NCBI RefSeq assembly: GCF_036850765.1 | Contig: NC_089493.1 | Location: 190,791,140-190,855,139, forward strand | DNA length: 64,000 nt | From: Saccopteryx bilineata | Lineage: Eukaryota > Chordata > Mammalia > Chiroptera > Emballonuridae | Direction: 5' to 3' | Shown here: in pieces, positions 13,091-24,639 of the stretch | Numbering within the stretch: position 1 is the first letter of the stretch | Layout: every line of letters starts with the position of its first letter | Notes under the pieces: model-generated | Database searches by the model: none | Seen by the model: the letters and a program-made list of their open reading frames with translations, nothing else | Told to the model about the DNA's origin: nothing | Made by a program: the position numbers and the translations under genes

Positions 13091-13227
13091 CAATGTTAAT
13101 TGGACAGGCAGAATGGGCACCAGATCAGTGTTCCCCAGAGCACTATTTTCAAAAATATGGCAGCCTAAGCTCCATTCATTCATGTGGCCAAGGCAAACTT
13201 CATTTAGTTAGTGTGTACATTACAATA

Positions 13228-13497
13228 TTTTTCTTCCTCTCTTCCTATTTTCCTTCCCTCCTTCCTTCCTTCCTCCCTCCCTCCCTTCCTTCTTCCTTCC
13301 TTCTTTCCTTCTTCCTTCCTTCTCCTTCTTTCCTTCATCTTCCCTTCCTCTCTCCCTCACTCCCTGCCTCCTTCCCTCCCTCCTTTCCTTTCCTTTCCCT
13401 TCCCCTTTTCCTTCCTTCCTTCCTTCCTTCCTTCCTTCCTTCCTTCCTCCCTCCCTCCCTCCCTCCCTCCCTCCCTCCCTCCCTTCCTTCCTTCCAT
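13228..13497. repeat. CCTT/CCCT polypyrimidine tract, about 270 bp
   Basis: The + strand is almost wholly C and T, including long CTTC and CTCC blocks near 13410-13497. Open frames across it in both directions are low-complexity artefacts. Confidence 0.95.
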
Positions 13498-13917
13498 TTC
13501 TATATTGTAATAACTTATCTGTTTGTATCACTTCTCTATCATTTATATATGTATGCGTTCATCATGTGTACAGTATCTGCTTGTTGGGGAAGGGAAAGGC
13601 ACTTTCCGAATCTGAGCGTCTCCTCGGCTGGGTGCTGTTTGTGTATGCAGACACAGTCCCATGTCTACTGCAAGAAATACCGCCTGTTGGAGCATTTTTC
13701 TTTTTGGTAAGATGCGGCATTCAGTAAGGTCTGATTTACATGACATGTTTAATTTTTAAATGATCTAGTTCTTTATAATATTGTAAATTAACAAAATTAT
13801 GCCTAGAAACCTCTTTTCTCTTCTTCCATCTGTACCTCAGTTAGGAAATCCAACAGTCTGAGGAGGCTTGAGGATTTATACACATCCGTAAAGTAGTCTC
13901 TCTAAATGGAATCAACC

Positions 13918-14060
13918 AGTATGTATTTCTTGAGTGTCCTGGCCACCCAGGGTGCTAGGGAGTGGAAAGACTCATTTATGCTTTGGTCCCTGCAGGCAGG
14001 GGACTTACAGTCTAGTTGGTGAGACAGTAAATAGGGAACTATGACCGAGTGCTGCAGTCA
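13918..14060 (+). repeat. Ancient interspersed repeat (family unassigned)
   Basis: The order 'tatttcttgag ... ggtgctagg ... ccctgcaggcag ... ttacagtctagt' is that of a very common old mammalian repeat; related copies lie near 24120 and 40520. Confidence 0.5.
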
Positions 14061-14079
14061 CTGTAGTGACTTCAGAGCA

Positions 14080-14270
14080 CAGAGAATGGCTAGAAAATTA
14101 GGATTTAAGATGGCCAGGGTTCAAGTCCTGCCTCTACCACCTAATAGTTACACGACCTTGGGCAAAAGTTAGTCACTCTGACTCAGCTTTTCTCACTGTA
14201 AAATGGAACTAATAATAGTACCTATCACGAAGGAATTTTGTGAGGACCAAAATGAAGCGAAAAAATATGT
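14080..14270 (+). repeat. MIR SINE
   Basis: ACACGACCTTGGGCAAAAGT and TCACTGTAAAATGGAACTAA are MIR signatures. Confidence 0.8.
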
Positions 14271-15621
14271 ATTATTCATATTACACATAGAGTAATTTAA
14301 CACGTAGAGAGCATTTTCTTAAGTGTTAGCTATTATTTTTATTTTCACATTCCTGTGGTCTGGGAATATACCAAATATTTCACAGAAGGGGCAAATCTGG
14401 GGTGGGTCTTGTCTGCCTTTATCAATGACATATTTCAAGGTCTAACATTGTCCCTGGCACATAACAGGCCCATAGTAGGGTCACAGAGGCGACCTTAGGA
14501 TGTTGAGTAGGGCAATGCCCAGCAATCGTGCGGTGGCTCCATCCACGTGCTGACAAATCACAGACACCCACTCCGGTCCTGCCTCCTACATGAACGTGTG
14601 TGCCTCCTCCTTTCACAGACCCCACCTCCCTCAGCTCATCATCACCCAGGAGGAGGTCTCCCTGGGTTCCTTACCCAGCCCAGTTTACCGAGCCTTGGCA
14701 TCCAGCTGGCCACAGGATCCCACCAGATTCCAGGAGCCTGCTGCATCCCAAATTACACAAGTGTCAAGGCGCTTGGGGTGAGCCACGCCCTGACACTGAG
14801 CTGGGACCTGCTGATTCATGCTAATTTCTCAGCCGAAAAGCACACTGGGAAGGGAGGAATAAGAACTCCTCTCCCAGCTCGTTTGTTTACATCTTCCTTT
14901 TGACCTGTAGAATCCCACGACCGTGCCATGAGCCACAGCAGCCAGGGGAGTGGGGGTCAGAGAGCCCCCTCTCTCTCCCTGGGCATTCTCACCAGAAAGG
15001 GCCCGCCCACCTCCTCTTCCCTCTTAGCCACTGACTTGTCTTGAGGACTCCTATGTGTCCAGGCAGTAGGCGTGTCTGGCTTCGTACGCGGCATCTCATT
15101 GGACCCTCGCACCCAGTTCATCTTGCGGACAGGGCAGTCGAGACTCCCTGAGGCCAAGCAGCCAGCCCCAGGCCCCAGCACAGGAGAGTGGCAGAGCAGG
15201 AATGGGCTCCGGGACAGGCCTGCCCCTGCCCCTGCTGGAGTCTGTGTGCACCTTCCACCCCTGCGCCCAGCCCCGGAACTGCCATGTGGCTGCACTGAGC
15301 CTTGCTCGGGAGACGGAATGCAGGGACCCCTGGTTGCCTCCAGTGACAAGGATGTGTTCTGCCACCCGGGAAGTGGGAAGCTGGGGAGTTGGTCCAGCAG
15401 CTGCAGTGGGGCTCTGTGATGAGCGGTTTTCAGGATCCCAGCCTAGGGGTTGGCTCCTCTCTCTGCCAGCTTCTTCCTGCTCGCTCGCAGCAGCTGGCCT
15501 CCCTCGCCCGTGGCTTCTGCCTCCTCACAGAATCATCTGCTCATGGCTTCCACTCAGGGCCCAGGTTCACTGCATTCTCCCTGGTTGTCCTGCTTTTGGA
15601 CTGTCTAAAAAGGATAGATTT

Positions 15622-16000
15622 GGCCCTGGCCAGTTGTCTCAGTGGTAGAGCGTCAGCCCAGCATGTGGATGTCCCAGGTTCAATTCCCAGTCAGGGCACA
15701 CAGGAGAAGTGCCCATCTGCTTCCCCACCCCTCCCTCTCTTGTTTATCTCTCCCCCCCCCTCCCCTGCAGCCATGGCTCAACTGGAGTGAGTTGGCCCCA
15801 GGCACTGGGATGGCTCTTGGCTTCTGCCTCAGGTGCTAAGAAGAGCTCAGTTGCTGAGCAACAGAGCAAGGTCCCATATGAGCAGAGCATCACCCGCTAG
15901 TAGGCTTGCCAGATGGATCCCTGTTGGGGCACATGTGGGAATCTGTCTCTCTGCATCCCCTTCTCTCACTATATAAAAAAAAAAAATTAAAGAAAAAGAA
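15622..16000 (+). mobile_element. Rhin-1-like SINE, older diverged copy, sense to DOCK2
   Basis: Begins GGCCCTGGCCAGTTGTCTCA, with GGTTCAATTCCCAG as B-box region, and ends in an A-rich tail. The 13-bp target duplication AAAGGATAGATTT is present at 15609-15621 and about 15999-16011. It is more diverged from the family than the antisense copies in the window. Confidence 0.88.
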
Positions 16001-16284
16001 AGGATAGATTTACTACTGTCCAAGCCCGGTACCCCCAGATCACTCATAGGCTGCTGGCCACCCAAGGAAAACTGCCTGAGTCGTGTTGGCCCTGTGCCCA
16101 CTCAGCTATGGGCAGAGCAAGAGGCTGACCGGAACAGAGTGTGCCAGGCTGTGTACGTGGTGGGCGTGAGTTGGAGCATGCCCAGTGCCAAAGACCAGGC
16201 AGGCAGGCTGGTCTCAAGGGAGCCAGTGTCCCTTCCTGGTTAATCACACAGGCTTTAGAGAAAGACAAAGCTGAGACTGGGTCT

Positions 16285-16470
16285 GGGCTCTGCTGCTGCT
16301 GAGCTGTGTGCGTGCAGAGAAATGATCCAATCTCTCCCCTGCTCAGCTCCCTCTTCCGTTAAGTGGCTATAACAACAGCATCTACCTCACTCCGTTCGTT
16401 GAATTCAATGAAATAGTATCTGCAGAGCACCTAGCACAGTGTACATGAGTGATAACTATGATACTTCCGT
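16285..16470 (+). repeat. MIR SINE
   Basis: Core, then CTCTTCCGTTAAGTGGCTAT and GAGCACCTAGCACAGTG in MIR order. Confidence 0.65.
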
Positions 16471-16539
16471 CATTGCTATTGTTACAGAAGGGAGCTTGCA
16501 ACTTGGGTTGAACAGAATTACAGAGACTTCCTTGTGGAC

Positions 16540-16730
16540 AGAATAGCGTGGTGGTTTAATACTGAGGTTCTGAAGGCAACATATCTTTGTTTAAACCCTG
16601 GGTTCCACGTGTACTGATTGGGTTACTGGGAAAATTACCTAAACTCACATCTCTAAAATGGAAACATTATCTAACCCAGGAAGTTACTGTCAGAATTTAA
16701 AAAAGAAAGAATCCATGCGAAGTGCTGAGC
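16540..16730 (+). repeat. MIR SINE
   Basis: GTGGTTTAATACTGAGGTTC, then ATCTCTAAAATGGAAACATT: a second MIR directly after the first. Confidence 0.65.
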
Positions 16731-16900
16731 ACAGAGCGCATCCTTGGTAACTGTGGCTGTGGTGGCTACTGACCTGTAGACTTGTATTCCATCACTGCCC
16801 AGGGGCAGGAGTGTTTGGCTCGCTAACTGATCGTGAACTTGGTTTTTTTTTGGGGGGGGGGCTTGTTTTTGGGGGTTTTTGTGTGTGTGTGTGTGTGTGT

Positions 16901-17287
16901 TTTTGTATTTTTCCGAAGCTAGAAACGGGGAGAGACAGTCAGACAGACTCCTGCATGCGCCTGACCGGGATCCACCCGGCACGCCCACCAGGGGGCAATG
17001 CTCTGCCCACCAGGGGGCGATGCTCTGTCCCTCCGGGCATCGCTCTGCCGCGACCAGAGCCACTCTAGCGCCTGAGGCAGAGGCCAAGGAGCCATCCCCA
17101 GTGCCCGGGCCATCTTTGCTCCAATGGAGCCTCGGCTGCAGGAGGGGAAGAGAGAGACAGAGAGGAAGGAGAGGGGGAGGGGTGGAGAAGCAGATGGGCA
17201 CTTCTCCTGTGTGCCCTAGCCGGGAATCAAACCTGGGACTTCTGCACGCCAGGCCGACGCTCTACCACTGAGCCAACTGGCCAGGGC
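16901..17287 (-). mobile_element. Rhin-1-like SINE, antisense to DOCK2
   Basis: Left TTTTTGTATTTTTCCGAAGC is the tail complement and right GAGCCAACTGGCCAGGGCC is the antisense 5' head. Two CACCAGGGGGC blocks occur in the middle. The ~60-bp sequences on its two sides (16838-16900 and 17288-17356) resemble each other, as if an unusually long target duplication or two similar SINE tails. Confidence 0.85.
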
Positions 17288-17319
17288 CTTGGTTGTTTTT
17301 TTTTATGGCTTTGTTTTTG

Positions 17320-17655
17320 GGGGTGTTTTTGGTCTTTGTGTGTGTGTGTGTGTGTTTATAGAGACAGAGAGAGAGTCAGAGAGAGGGATAAACAGACAGG
17401 AACGGAGAGAGATGAGAAGCATCAATCATTAATTTTTCATTGCGACACCTTAGTTGTTCATTGATTGCTTTCTCATATAAGCCTTGACTGTGGGGCTACA
17501 GCAGACCGAGTAACCCCATGCTGGAGCCAGCGACCTTGGGTCCAAGCTGGTGAGCTTTGTTTAAACCAGATGAGCCTGCGCTCAAGCTGGCAACCTCGGG
17601 GTCTCAAACCTGGGTCCTCCGCATCCCAGTCCAACACTCTATCCACTGCGGCAAT
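17320..17655 (-). mobile_element. tRNA-derived bat SINE (second family), antisense to DOCK2
   Basis: The copy contains GAGATGAGAAGCATCAATCA, TTGTTCATTGATTGCTTTCT and CACTCTATCCACTGCGGCA, in the same order as the element at 48721. It sits directly to the right of the SINE at 16901-17287. Confidence 0.8.
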
Positions 17656-18799
17656 TCAAATTCACTGTTGAAAATCCCAGAAAGAGTTGAATGTGTTTTC
17701 ATTCTAACGCACTCCACCATATTAGTGCTTAGGCTTCAAGTAGAATTTTTTTTTTTAAGAAGAAAAAAGAGAAGTCAAAAGACCTACTTTTCCAAACTCA
17801 AGCATGAGAAGCCAAAGTTAGGTGGTATTCTGATTCCCGTAGGGTGGCTGCAGAAAAACCAAGAGAGAGAAGGGGGGTGGGGGAATCTGATTTATAATCC
17901 CCCAGACCCTATCTGCCACTGGGCCCCACCATCAGCACAGGGGGGTTGACCAATTTATGGCTCTTGCAGTGGCTTTTGAGAGTTGGAAACAGGTTTGGGA
18001 CAACAATTAAACTAATGACTGATGCGGAATCTACGAATCTACTGATCACTTCGCTGCTGCTGAGAACCTGAATGCAAACTGGAGCTCAGGGAGAGGCCAG
18101 AGATGAAGATTTGTAAATTTTTGGGGGAGGGGGGAGAAGACATGCAGATTGGAGAGTAGATGAGATCATGGAGGGAGTCTCAGATTTCAGAGAAAGTACA
18201 ATGGAGGAGACACATTACTGAGTCACACAAGTGAATCATCCTGGACCGTGATGAATGCTGGGACAGGAAATTGCAATGAGTATCCCTTGGAGGGACACAG
18301 GGAGGCAGCAGACCCTGCCCTTAAAGAGTTTAGAAGGAGAAGGGTGTTCTGCGCAAGGGAAGAGCATGGCTGTGTACTCGGGAGACAGAGTCACAAGGAC
18401 ATGGTGGGAAGTGAGTCTAGAAAAGAAGGCTGGGGCCCAATCATGGAGGGCATTGACTGTCGAAAGAGTTTAGGCTTATCCCGAGGGCAGGGGGAGCAAC
18501 TGAAGTGGGTGATTAATATGATCAGAGCTGGCCTATAGGGTGAGGTGCTCTCAAGGCTGAAGGGGCAACAGATGGGAGTTTGCGAGAACGGTTAGTAGAG
18601 CTGGTCAGGAAGAAGGCATGGAAGGGATGGACAGGAAGACATTTAAGAAGAAACAATTTGACAACAGGTACTAAACTGTTACATGTGCATAACATTCGAT
18701 CAGTGTCACCGCTCTGAGGAGAAGACTGGAGAAGAGGTGTGTAGAGAGGGGATGCAAGGTGTACAGAGCAGAGTGATGATCAACACACCGCTTATACCA

Positions 18800-19030
18800 G
18801 AAGAGGCTGCAGAGCAATGCAGAGGTCCTGCGACAAGGGACTGGCTACATGAACTGTGCCACACCCATGCAAGGGAATGCTTTTCAGTGATCAAAAGGGA
18901 TGACGAGTTCATCAGCATGAAAAGAACGCACACAGTATCGTTTAGTAAAAAAGGTTGTGAGGCAACATGTATCAAAACTCATCGAAACAGTATCTGCAAA
19001 ATATTACTTGTGCGTATATACGTGTAGGGA
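18800..19030 (+). repeat. L1-like fragment
   Basis: AATGCTTTTCAGTGATCAAA, then GATGACGAGTTCATCAGC resembles the 3' region of old L1 copies. Confidence 0.45.
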
Positions 19031-19086
19031 GACCTTTGAAACTATATTCATCCAAATGTCGATGGGGGTGGTGGTTTGCTCTAGAT

Positions 19087-19174
19087 CAGCGGAAAACCGA
19101 TGGCTTTAGGTGACCCCTGTGTTTTGGTCGTTCGACCCCCGCCGGGGTCGCGACCCACAGGTTGAGAACAGCTA
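19087..19174. mobile_element. SPIN-like hAT remnant, 88 bp, exact 8-bp TSD
   Basis: CTCTAGAT occurs directly before (19079-19086) and after (19175-19182). The right end, GTCGCGACCCACAGGTTGAG followed by AACAGCTA, matches as remembered the terminal repeat of SPIN (Space Invaders) hAT transposons. The left end retains only CAGCGG before an internal segment, so most of the left terminal repeat is deleted. SPIN elements are known from horizontal transfer into several tetrapod lineages including bats. Confidence 0.78.
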
Positions 19175-19525
19175 CTCTAGATGATAGGATTGGGTGGTGT
19201 GTTTTTGTTTGTTTAGGGAGGGGGCGGTTTCTCTTTCTGTCTTTCTGGATGGCGTGAACTTCTCTGCCCTAAGCATGTAATAGTTTAAACGAAAGGTAAT
19301 ACGGATTTTCTAAAGAAAGTCAAACAGATGGTCTTTGCATTCTAGCCCGGCAAACATGGCCCCGGGTCTACAGTGTAAGCAGGTGTTACACCGGGTCAGC
19401 CGACCTCTCCCGGAGTCTTTGGGGGGGGCCCTCTCTGAGGGCGTCTTTGGTCTGGAGCACGAGGAAGGGGAGGGGGCCTGAGATAGAGTGCTCACATGCC
19501 CCAGTGACCTTCTCTCCTCTTCCAG

Positions 19526-19604
19526 GGTCTTCCTGAGAGCTATCAACAAGTTTGCGGAAATCATGAACCAGAAGTTCCTGGAACACACGAACTTTGAGTT
19601 CCAA
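19526..19604 (+). CDS. DOCK2: DOCK2 coding exon (window exon 3)
   Basis: The acceptor is CTCTCCTCTTCCAG and the donor is CAA|GTAAGT, a near-consensus 5' splice site. The exon is 79 bp: one base completing the Arg codon of exon 2, then 26 codons reading [20 protein letters not shown] and TNFEFQ, ending in phase 0. [14 protein letters not shown] fits DOCK2; as remembered, DOCK1 has a clearly different NQYADMLNKKFLDQ here. The helices belong to the scaffold between DHR-1 and DHR-2. Introns of about 9.5 and 9.7 kb flank it. Confidence 0.96.
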
Positions 19605-20274
19605 GTAAGTATGAGACGCCCGAGGTGGCTCTGGGGGCCCAGGCAGGGCAGCTCCAGCATCTCGGGCTGGGTGCCCTATCAGACGCGTCCCCGTGCACAC
19701 ACAGGGTGCCCGTGACCTGGGGGGCTTCCCAGAGGGTGTGGCAGGGAGGGAAGTGCTCCGGGTTGGGAATCGGGCCCTTGATTAGAGAGTCAGTAACCGA
19801 GCAGCATATGCAAATGTGACTGCCTCGTGGATCTTGTGCCAAAGAGGAGACTTGTGCTTGTTTATTGTCAGAGTGTGCACCACCGTTTAAAAATGGGTCG
19901 CATTTCTTCACTTTTCTATTCACTGGAGCCTCTGAAAGCAGCCAGTCACAGACAGTGAAAAATAAAGCCCTCAAGTGTATCTCTGTGACTTCCTCTCCCC
20001 TCCAGGAGTCAGTTTTAGTGCTCAGACAAGACCTAGGACTTCTGAGATGCAGGCCCTTAAGGCATGTCCCCGGGGCAAATCCGGTGACACCCACTCAAAA
20101 CCAACTCTTCAAAGCCTTATGGAAAAATCCAGGTAGCTACCTCTGCCTGGAGATATGAGAGAAGGTCCCCCAAAGGGGGTCCCCCTCTGGGGACGTCCCT
20201 GATCCCCACCCTCTCTTACAGCACAAGCTTAGGGAGTAGCCAGTGACCTGGACAATGGCATCCTTTGCCCTCTG

Positions 20275-20400
20275 TCTGGGGTGTTCAGTCCCTACTGGGC
20301 TCTGGCCTCTGACCAGCTGTGCCACCTCAGGCAAGGCCTGGACCCCATTGGAGGGAGCCTCAGCTGACTCACCTGTCAGACGCTTACAACACCTGCCCTT
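20275..20400 (+). repeat. MIR-like sequence
   Basis: CTGACCAGCTGTGCCACCTC, then CAGCTGACTCACCTGTCAG. Confidence 0.5.
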
Positions 20401-20479
20401 GCCCCTTCGCCGGGTTTTTGCAGAATTGGAATGTTTGGAGGCACCTGTTGGGGTATATTCACTTGTAAGGCCCCTCCAG

Positions 20480-20720
20480 TTTCCCCTCAAATAACTTCTT
20501 CCTCAGAGCGGCCTCCCCTGCCTGACTCCTCTCAGGCGCCCCCCAAACCCCACAGTCATTATCACCCCTTAGCCTGCTCTAGCCTCTTCAAAGCTCTGAA
20601 TGTTGTCCTCCGTGTTGTCTGCGAGCAGGCTTTCTCTTGCCTCCTGTAGCACGTAAGCTGCGCGAGTGCGAAGACTTTGCTCACAGACACTCCGCTCTGT
20701 GCCGAGCGCACAGTAGGTCC
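20480..20720 (+). repeat. L2-like 3' fragment
   Basis: CTTCCTCAGAGCGGCCTCCC and, later, GTAGCACGTAAGCTGCGCGA with GAGCGCACAGTAGG at the end. Confidence 0.55.
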
Positions 20721-21639
20721 CCTTGGGAAGGTGGTGGCCGGCCTGAGGCCGAGGAAGCCCACCAGCCCATCCGTATTTAATACACATGATATTTGAATGA
20801 GACTCTCTCCCACTGCCGTGCACGCAGCCCGGGCAACTGGACCGCAAGGGTCACGATGACAGAGTCACGGCTGTTTTCTGACGGCCGGTAGGCACCTGCA
20901 CTTCCCCCAGGAAGCATTCAGGGCCTCATCTTCTCGGTCCTTACAAGTGCCCTACATGTTAGTCACTATTCATATTTTTTTTTTGCTGCTGGAAAGATGC
21001 GGGATCCGGGACTCTGAGGCCACGAGTAGAGAGCCCGAAGTCGCACGGCGTGTCGTTGCAGAGTCAGGACGAAGGCAGAGCAGTGGCTGGCAAAGAGCCA
21101 CCAGAGTGCCCGGCACATGCGAGACATGGACCCTCACTGCCCCTTCGGCTGGAGGGCCTGGCCGGGTCTGGGTGACAGTTATAAATTGTCGGCATGGGAA
21201 CAACACGTGTCACTTTGCCGTTTGAATGGGGAGGTGTGGTTGATGCCCTTCCGATGCGGCCAGATTTCTGCAGGCTCCGTCTATGAGTGTGTCCAGGGGA
21301 GTTAACAAGGCCGGTGCTCCGTGGGGGCGGGAGGCGGGGGGGGCACAGCCGGGAACAACACACCTTGGGCTGGTGGCAAGGCTGCGTTTGGGCCGGGAAA
21401 CTGCGGTTTGATAAACGAGACGGCTGGTTTGTTCATCGCCTTCTGTGGGCACCGGCAATGACAGCCACAGACCCGGTTTCCTGCCTCCAGCTCACCTCCG
21501 TGGTCCTAGGGGGATACTTTGCCAGAGAGACTCAGCTTTAGTCCCTGAAGCCAATGTTTAGGTTTTATCCTGCTTTCCTGAAAGAAAGTCGGCGCCTGAG
21601 AGGTGCCCAGAGAAGTGGGGGTTTCCTGCATGGATTATT

Positions 21640-21830
21640 TCAGGTTATAGCTGTGTGACTTGAGGCAAATTACCTGACCTCTCTGTGGCTCAGTTGCCTT
21701 AATATCAAATTATGACTCTAACTGTAGCTACCTACAGTTAGATTATTGAGAGGATTAAGTGAATCAAGTCACATAAAACTCTTAGAATGTGTCCAGGGAA
21801 CATGGAAACTATTTAGTAAATATTAGCTCA
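21640..21830 (+). repeat. MIR SINE
   Basis: TAGCTGTGTGACTTGAGGCA and CTCTCTGTGGCTCAGTTGCC; ends in AAATATTAGCTCATTAT. Confidence 0.85.
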
Positions 21831-22674
21831 TTATAATTATGCTAATTGTTATCATTTTGATGGAGATGATGATGATAGTCCTAAATGTGTCAGGTCTGGA
21901 AACTCATATGTCAGTTCTGGGTAAACAGGACTGTAGGGAGGCATCTTTCTGGTTGCCACAACTTTGCCTAGAGCTGTCACACCCCCAGGATTTTTGCAGT
22001 GTGGTCAAGCGGCCAGCGTGACAGACTGGAATGTCTCTTTTTCTCATGCAACGTCCACAGATATTCATTGGAAAGTTGTCCAAGAACAGGGTGATTTCTC
22101 AACATTCTCTTTGTTCTCCTCACCACATGGGAGCATGGATTTGTTCTCTGTACCAGGCCTGGAACATGCCTCGGTGCCTTCTTCCCATCTCATTCATTAT
22201 GCCTTTAATTTTGGCAGAACTGCACCCATCACTAGGCGCTGCTGGCCTCGGCGGCCGCCGTCCAGAGGACAGACAGGTGCAGCGAGATCATCCCTCACGT
22301 CTGTTCCGGAACTGTGGCTTCACGATGCAAAGGGCAAAAAGCAAGGCGCTCTGTGGTGCCACTCGGGAGGTGACAAGACCTGGGCATTTAAAAAATGATG
22401 TTTTCTGTTTGGGGCTAAAATCATTTGCATTTCTTCCAGGCTGGGCCTTGGCATTTGCCTCTGTTTGCCTGGTCCAGGAAGACAGAGAGAGCATTGCTAA
22501 TTCAGCTCAGCAAGGACTTTTGTTTAAGAGTAATTTTCACGGGCCCTGGCTAGTGCAACATGCTTTGGGCGATTCTGAAGCAAAGCAGAACACAGTCTTG
22601 CCCTCAAGGATTGTGGAGTCTTGGTGTAGGAGGCTGTAAATCCATCATCCGGCAGCCAGGCTTTTGAAGAAGGT

Positions 22675-22870
22675 GGCTAACCTTCATAGGCATCTACTTA
22701 AGGGCATTCTGATGCTAGTGTTAGCCCTGTTAGGTTGGGATAAACCCATTTTATTGGTGAATAAACTGAGCTTCAGAAAAGTGGGTGATATTTCTGTTAA
22801 AGGTCATCGAACACCTCAGTAGGATGGCTGGGATTCAGACCTATCAGGAAAGCCAAGCGCTATCCACTCT
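22675..22870 (-). repeat. MIR SINE
   Basis: CCCATTTTATTGGTGAATAA and ACTGAGCTTCAGAAAAGTGG are antisense MIR. Confidence 0.7.
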
Positions 22871-23929
22871 TCTGTATTGCTTCTTAGAAACAGGGTGCCG
22901 TTTGAATCTGGGAGACAGCCCCATTCAGTCCCAGAAACAGAAACACCGTTGGCCCTTGTTAGCTCTTGCTGGTCCCGGGATAGAGAGAGCTGTGTGATGA
23001 TTGGCTGGAGGATGAGATGCTCCATGTAGGAAAACGCTGATTGGACCAGGAATCAGCAGTTACACCTTGGATGTGCTCTTTGGTTCCAGGAAAGCTGTTA
23101 CTGCCTTAGGCGGCTGTCTGATTGCTCCTCAGATGGGCCTCTCTCCTTGGGAAGTACTAATTGGCTCTGCGTTTGTTAATTCCAGCCTTGGCCTGGAGCC
23201 ATGTCTGGATTAGCTTTGGGGCACCAGACCACCTTGGGATCATTTTTGGAACCTGAACTGGAGAAACCTGTGAAATGAAGCTTCCGGAATATTCCCAGGC
23301 ATTAGAGGAGAAACGAGGGCAGGCTTGGTCTCCATTATGGGAAATGTATCCAGTAATGTTTGGAAAAAGAAAAGAGAAAGGAGGAGAAGGAACAAGAGGG
23401 AGCCCATACAAAGAGGGAGCATTCATCAAAGCCATGAAGAGGCCACAGCGCCACCTACAGAGAGGCCCGTGGTGGGACGGCTCCACCAGGCAGAAAGATG
23501 GTCACATGCTTGGGATGGCTTTTTCGGCCCTGCCTGCTTCAGCTGGAGGCCCCAGAGAATACTCTGACCTGATGTCCCTAACCTGAGTCCACATCTGGAA
23601 CCTTCCAAGTCCCAGAATCAACATCATGCCCCAAGTGGTCATGGCAGCCATACTTCAGTAACTCAGAGGAGCGCACGCTGATGGCATTTCAGCAACACCA
23701 TGTACTGGGCACTGTTTTCTTTTTCTCACTTGGAATCTGGGGTGAATAATAATTCAAGGTCATTAGAAAGAATCTAATAGGATCAAAGCCCTTGATCTGT
23801 CTGCTGTAAAGGCTGTATAAACATCCGATGAACCAGCAGAAAACCATAACCAACAACAAAGGCTTTTAAAAGGAAACTGAGAAAGGAAAACAAACGTGAT
23901 TTTAGCAGAGCAGGATGGTTGAAGAATAC

Positions 23930-24075
23930 AAGTTTCAGAGTGAGATGAAGTTGGATTCGAATGTCGGCTTCACCATTCTGTATCTATGTGACCCTGGGCG
24001 AGCTATTTAACCTCTCAGGGCCTCAGTTTTCCCGATCTGTACAATGGGCGGAATAATAAAGCAAGTCTCAGATTT
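23930..24075 (+). repeat. MIR SINE
   Basis: TATGTGACCCTGGGCGAGCT and CTCAGGGCCTCAGTTTTCCC. Confidence 0.85.
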
Positions 24076-24109
24076 TCTCAGACGGATTTAACAGCAATTC
24101 CTGTCGAGT

Positions 24110-24400
24110 GTGGGCTCATTAATGGATTCATTCAACAACTGTTTCCTAAACAAGTGCTGGGTTCAACACAATACAAGATGCTGGATACCGAAAATGAATA
24201 AAAAGATGAGGCTCTTGCCTGCAGGAAGCTTACATCCAGTAGAGGAGACAAGAAACAATTAGTTCCATTTCAAATATGTCATAAAGCCTGTGAGCAGAGT
24301 ACAATGGGGGTGAATGATGGGTGGACCTCCTTCAGTCTGGGAGAACCCGGAAGGTTTCCCAGGAAATGACATTTACTTTAGATCACAAGACCAAGTAGGA
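24110..24400 (+). repeat. Ancient interspersed repeat (family unassigned)
   Basis: ATTCATTCAACAACTGTTTC, then GCAGGAAGCTTACATCCAGT; same family order as at 13918. Confidence 0.5.
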
Positions 24401-24639
24401 ATTTACCAGGCAGAGAGCGACCTTGTTTAGTTCTTACAAACTGCCCCCTTTTTGATACTATTAGCACCGTTAACCCGGGGGAGGAAAACAAAACTCTGAG
24501 ATGTAGGGTAACTTGCATGATAATGGAGCTAGGAATCGGACTGGAATCCCAGAAGGCAACCTCAGAATATCAATAAACACAACTAATAAAAACAACAACA
24601 AAATCTGCACAGACCCTGTGTCTTCACAGTTGCAACTCT

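Larger units (their letters stand above)
10048..19525 (+). other. DOCK2: DOCK2 intron between window exons 2 and 3
   Basis: A 9.5-kb intron in phase 2. Contents: a minus-strand SINE with a 16-bp target duplication (10561-10720), MIRs, a 270-bp CCTT-rich tract (13228-13497), a plus-strand SINE (15622-16000), two minus-strand SINEs in tandem (16900-17655), an L1-like fragment (18800-19030) and a SPIN-like hAT remnant (19087-19174). 10740-12830 and 14280-15600 show no feature I can name. Confidence 0.9.

Noticed and set aside
13093..13710. A 205-aa frame on the + strand and a Gly/Arg/Glu-rich frame opposite
   Set aside because: They are translations of the CCTT tract.
16671..17201. A 176-aa minus-strand frame; similar frames near 30280, 39309, 55658 and 59219
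   Set aside because: The repeated MPICFSTPP, LSLPLPQPRLHWSK and LASASGAR-type peptides come from the Rhin-1-like SINE and are not genes.
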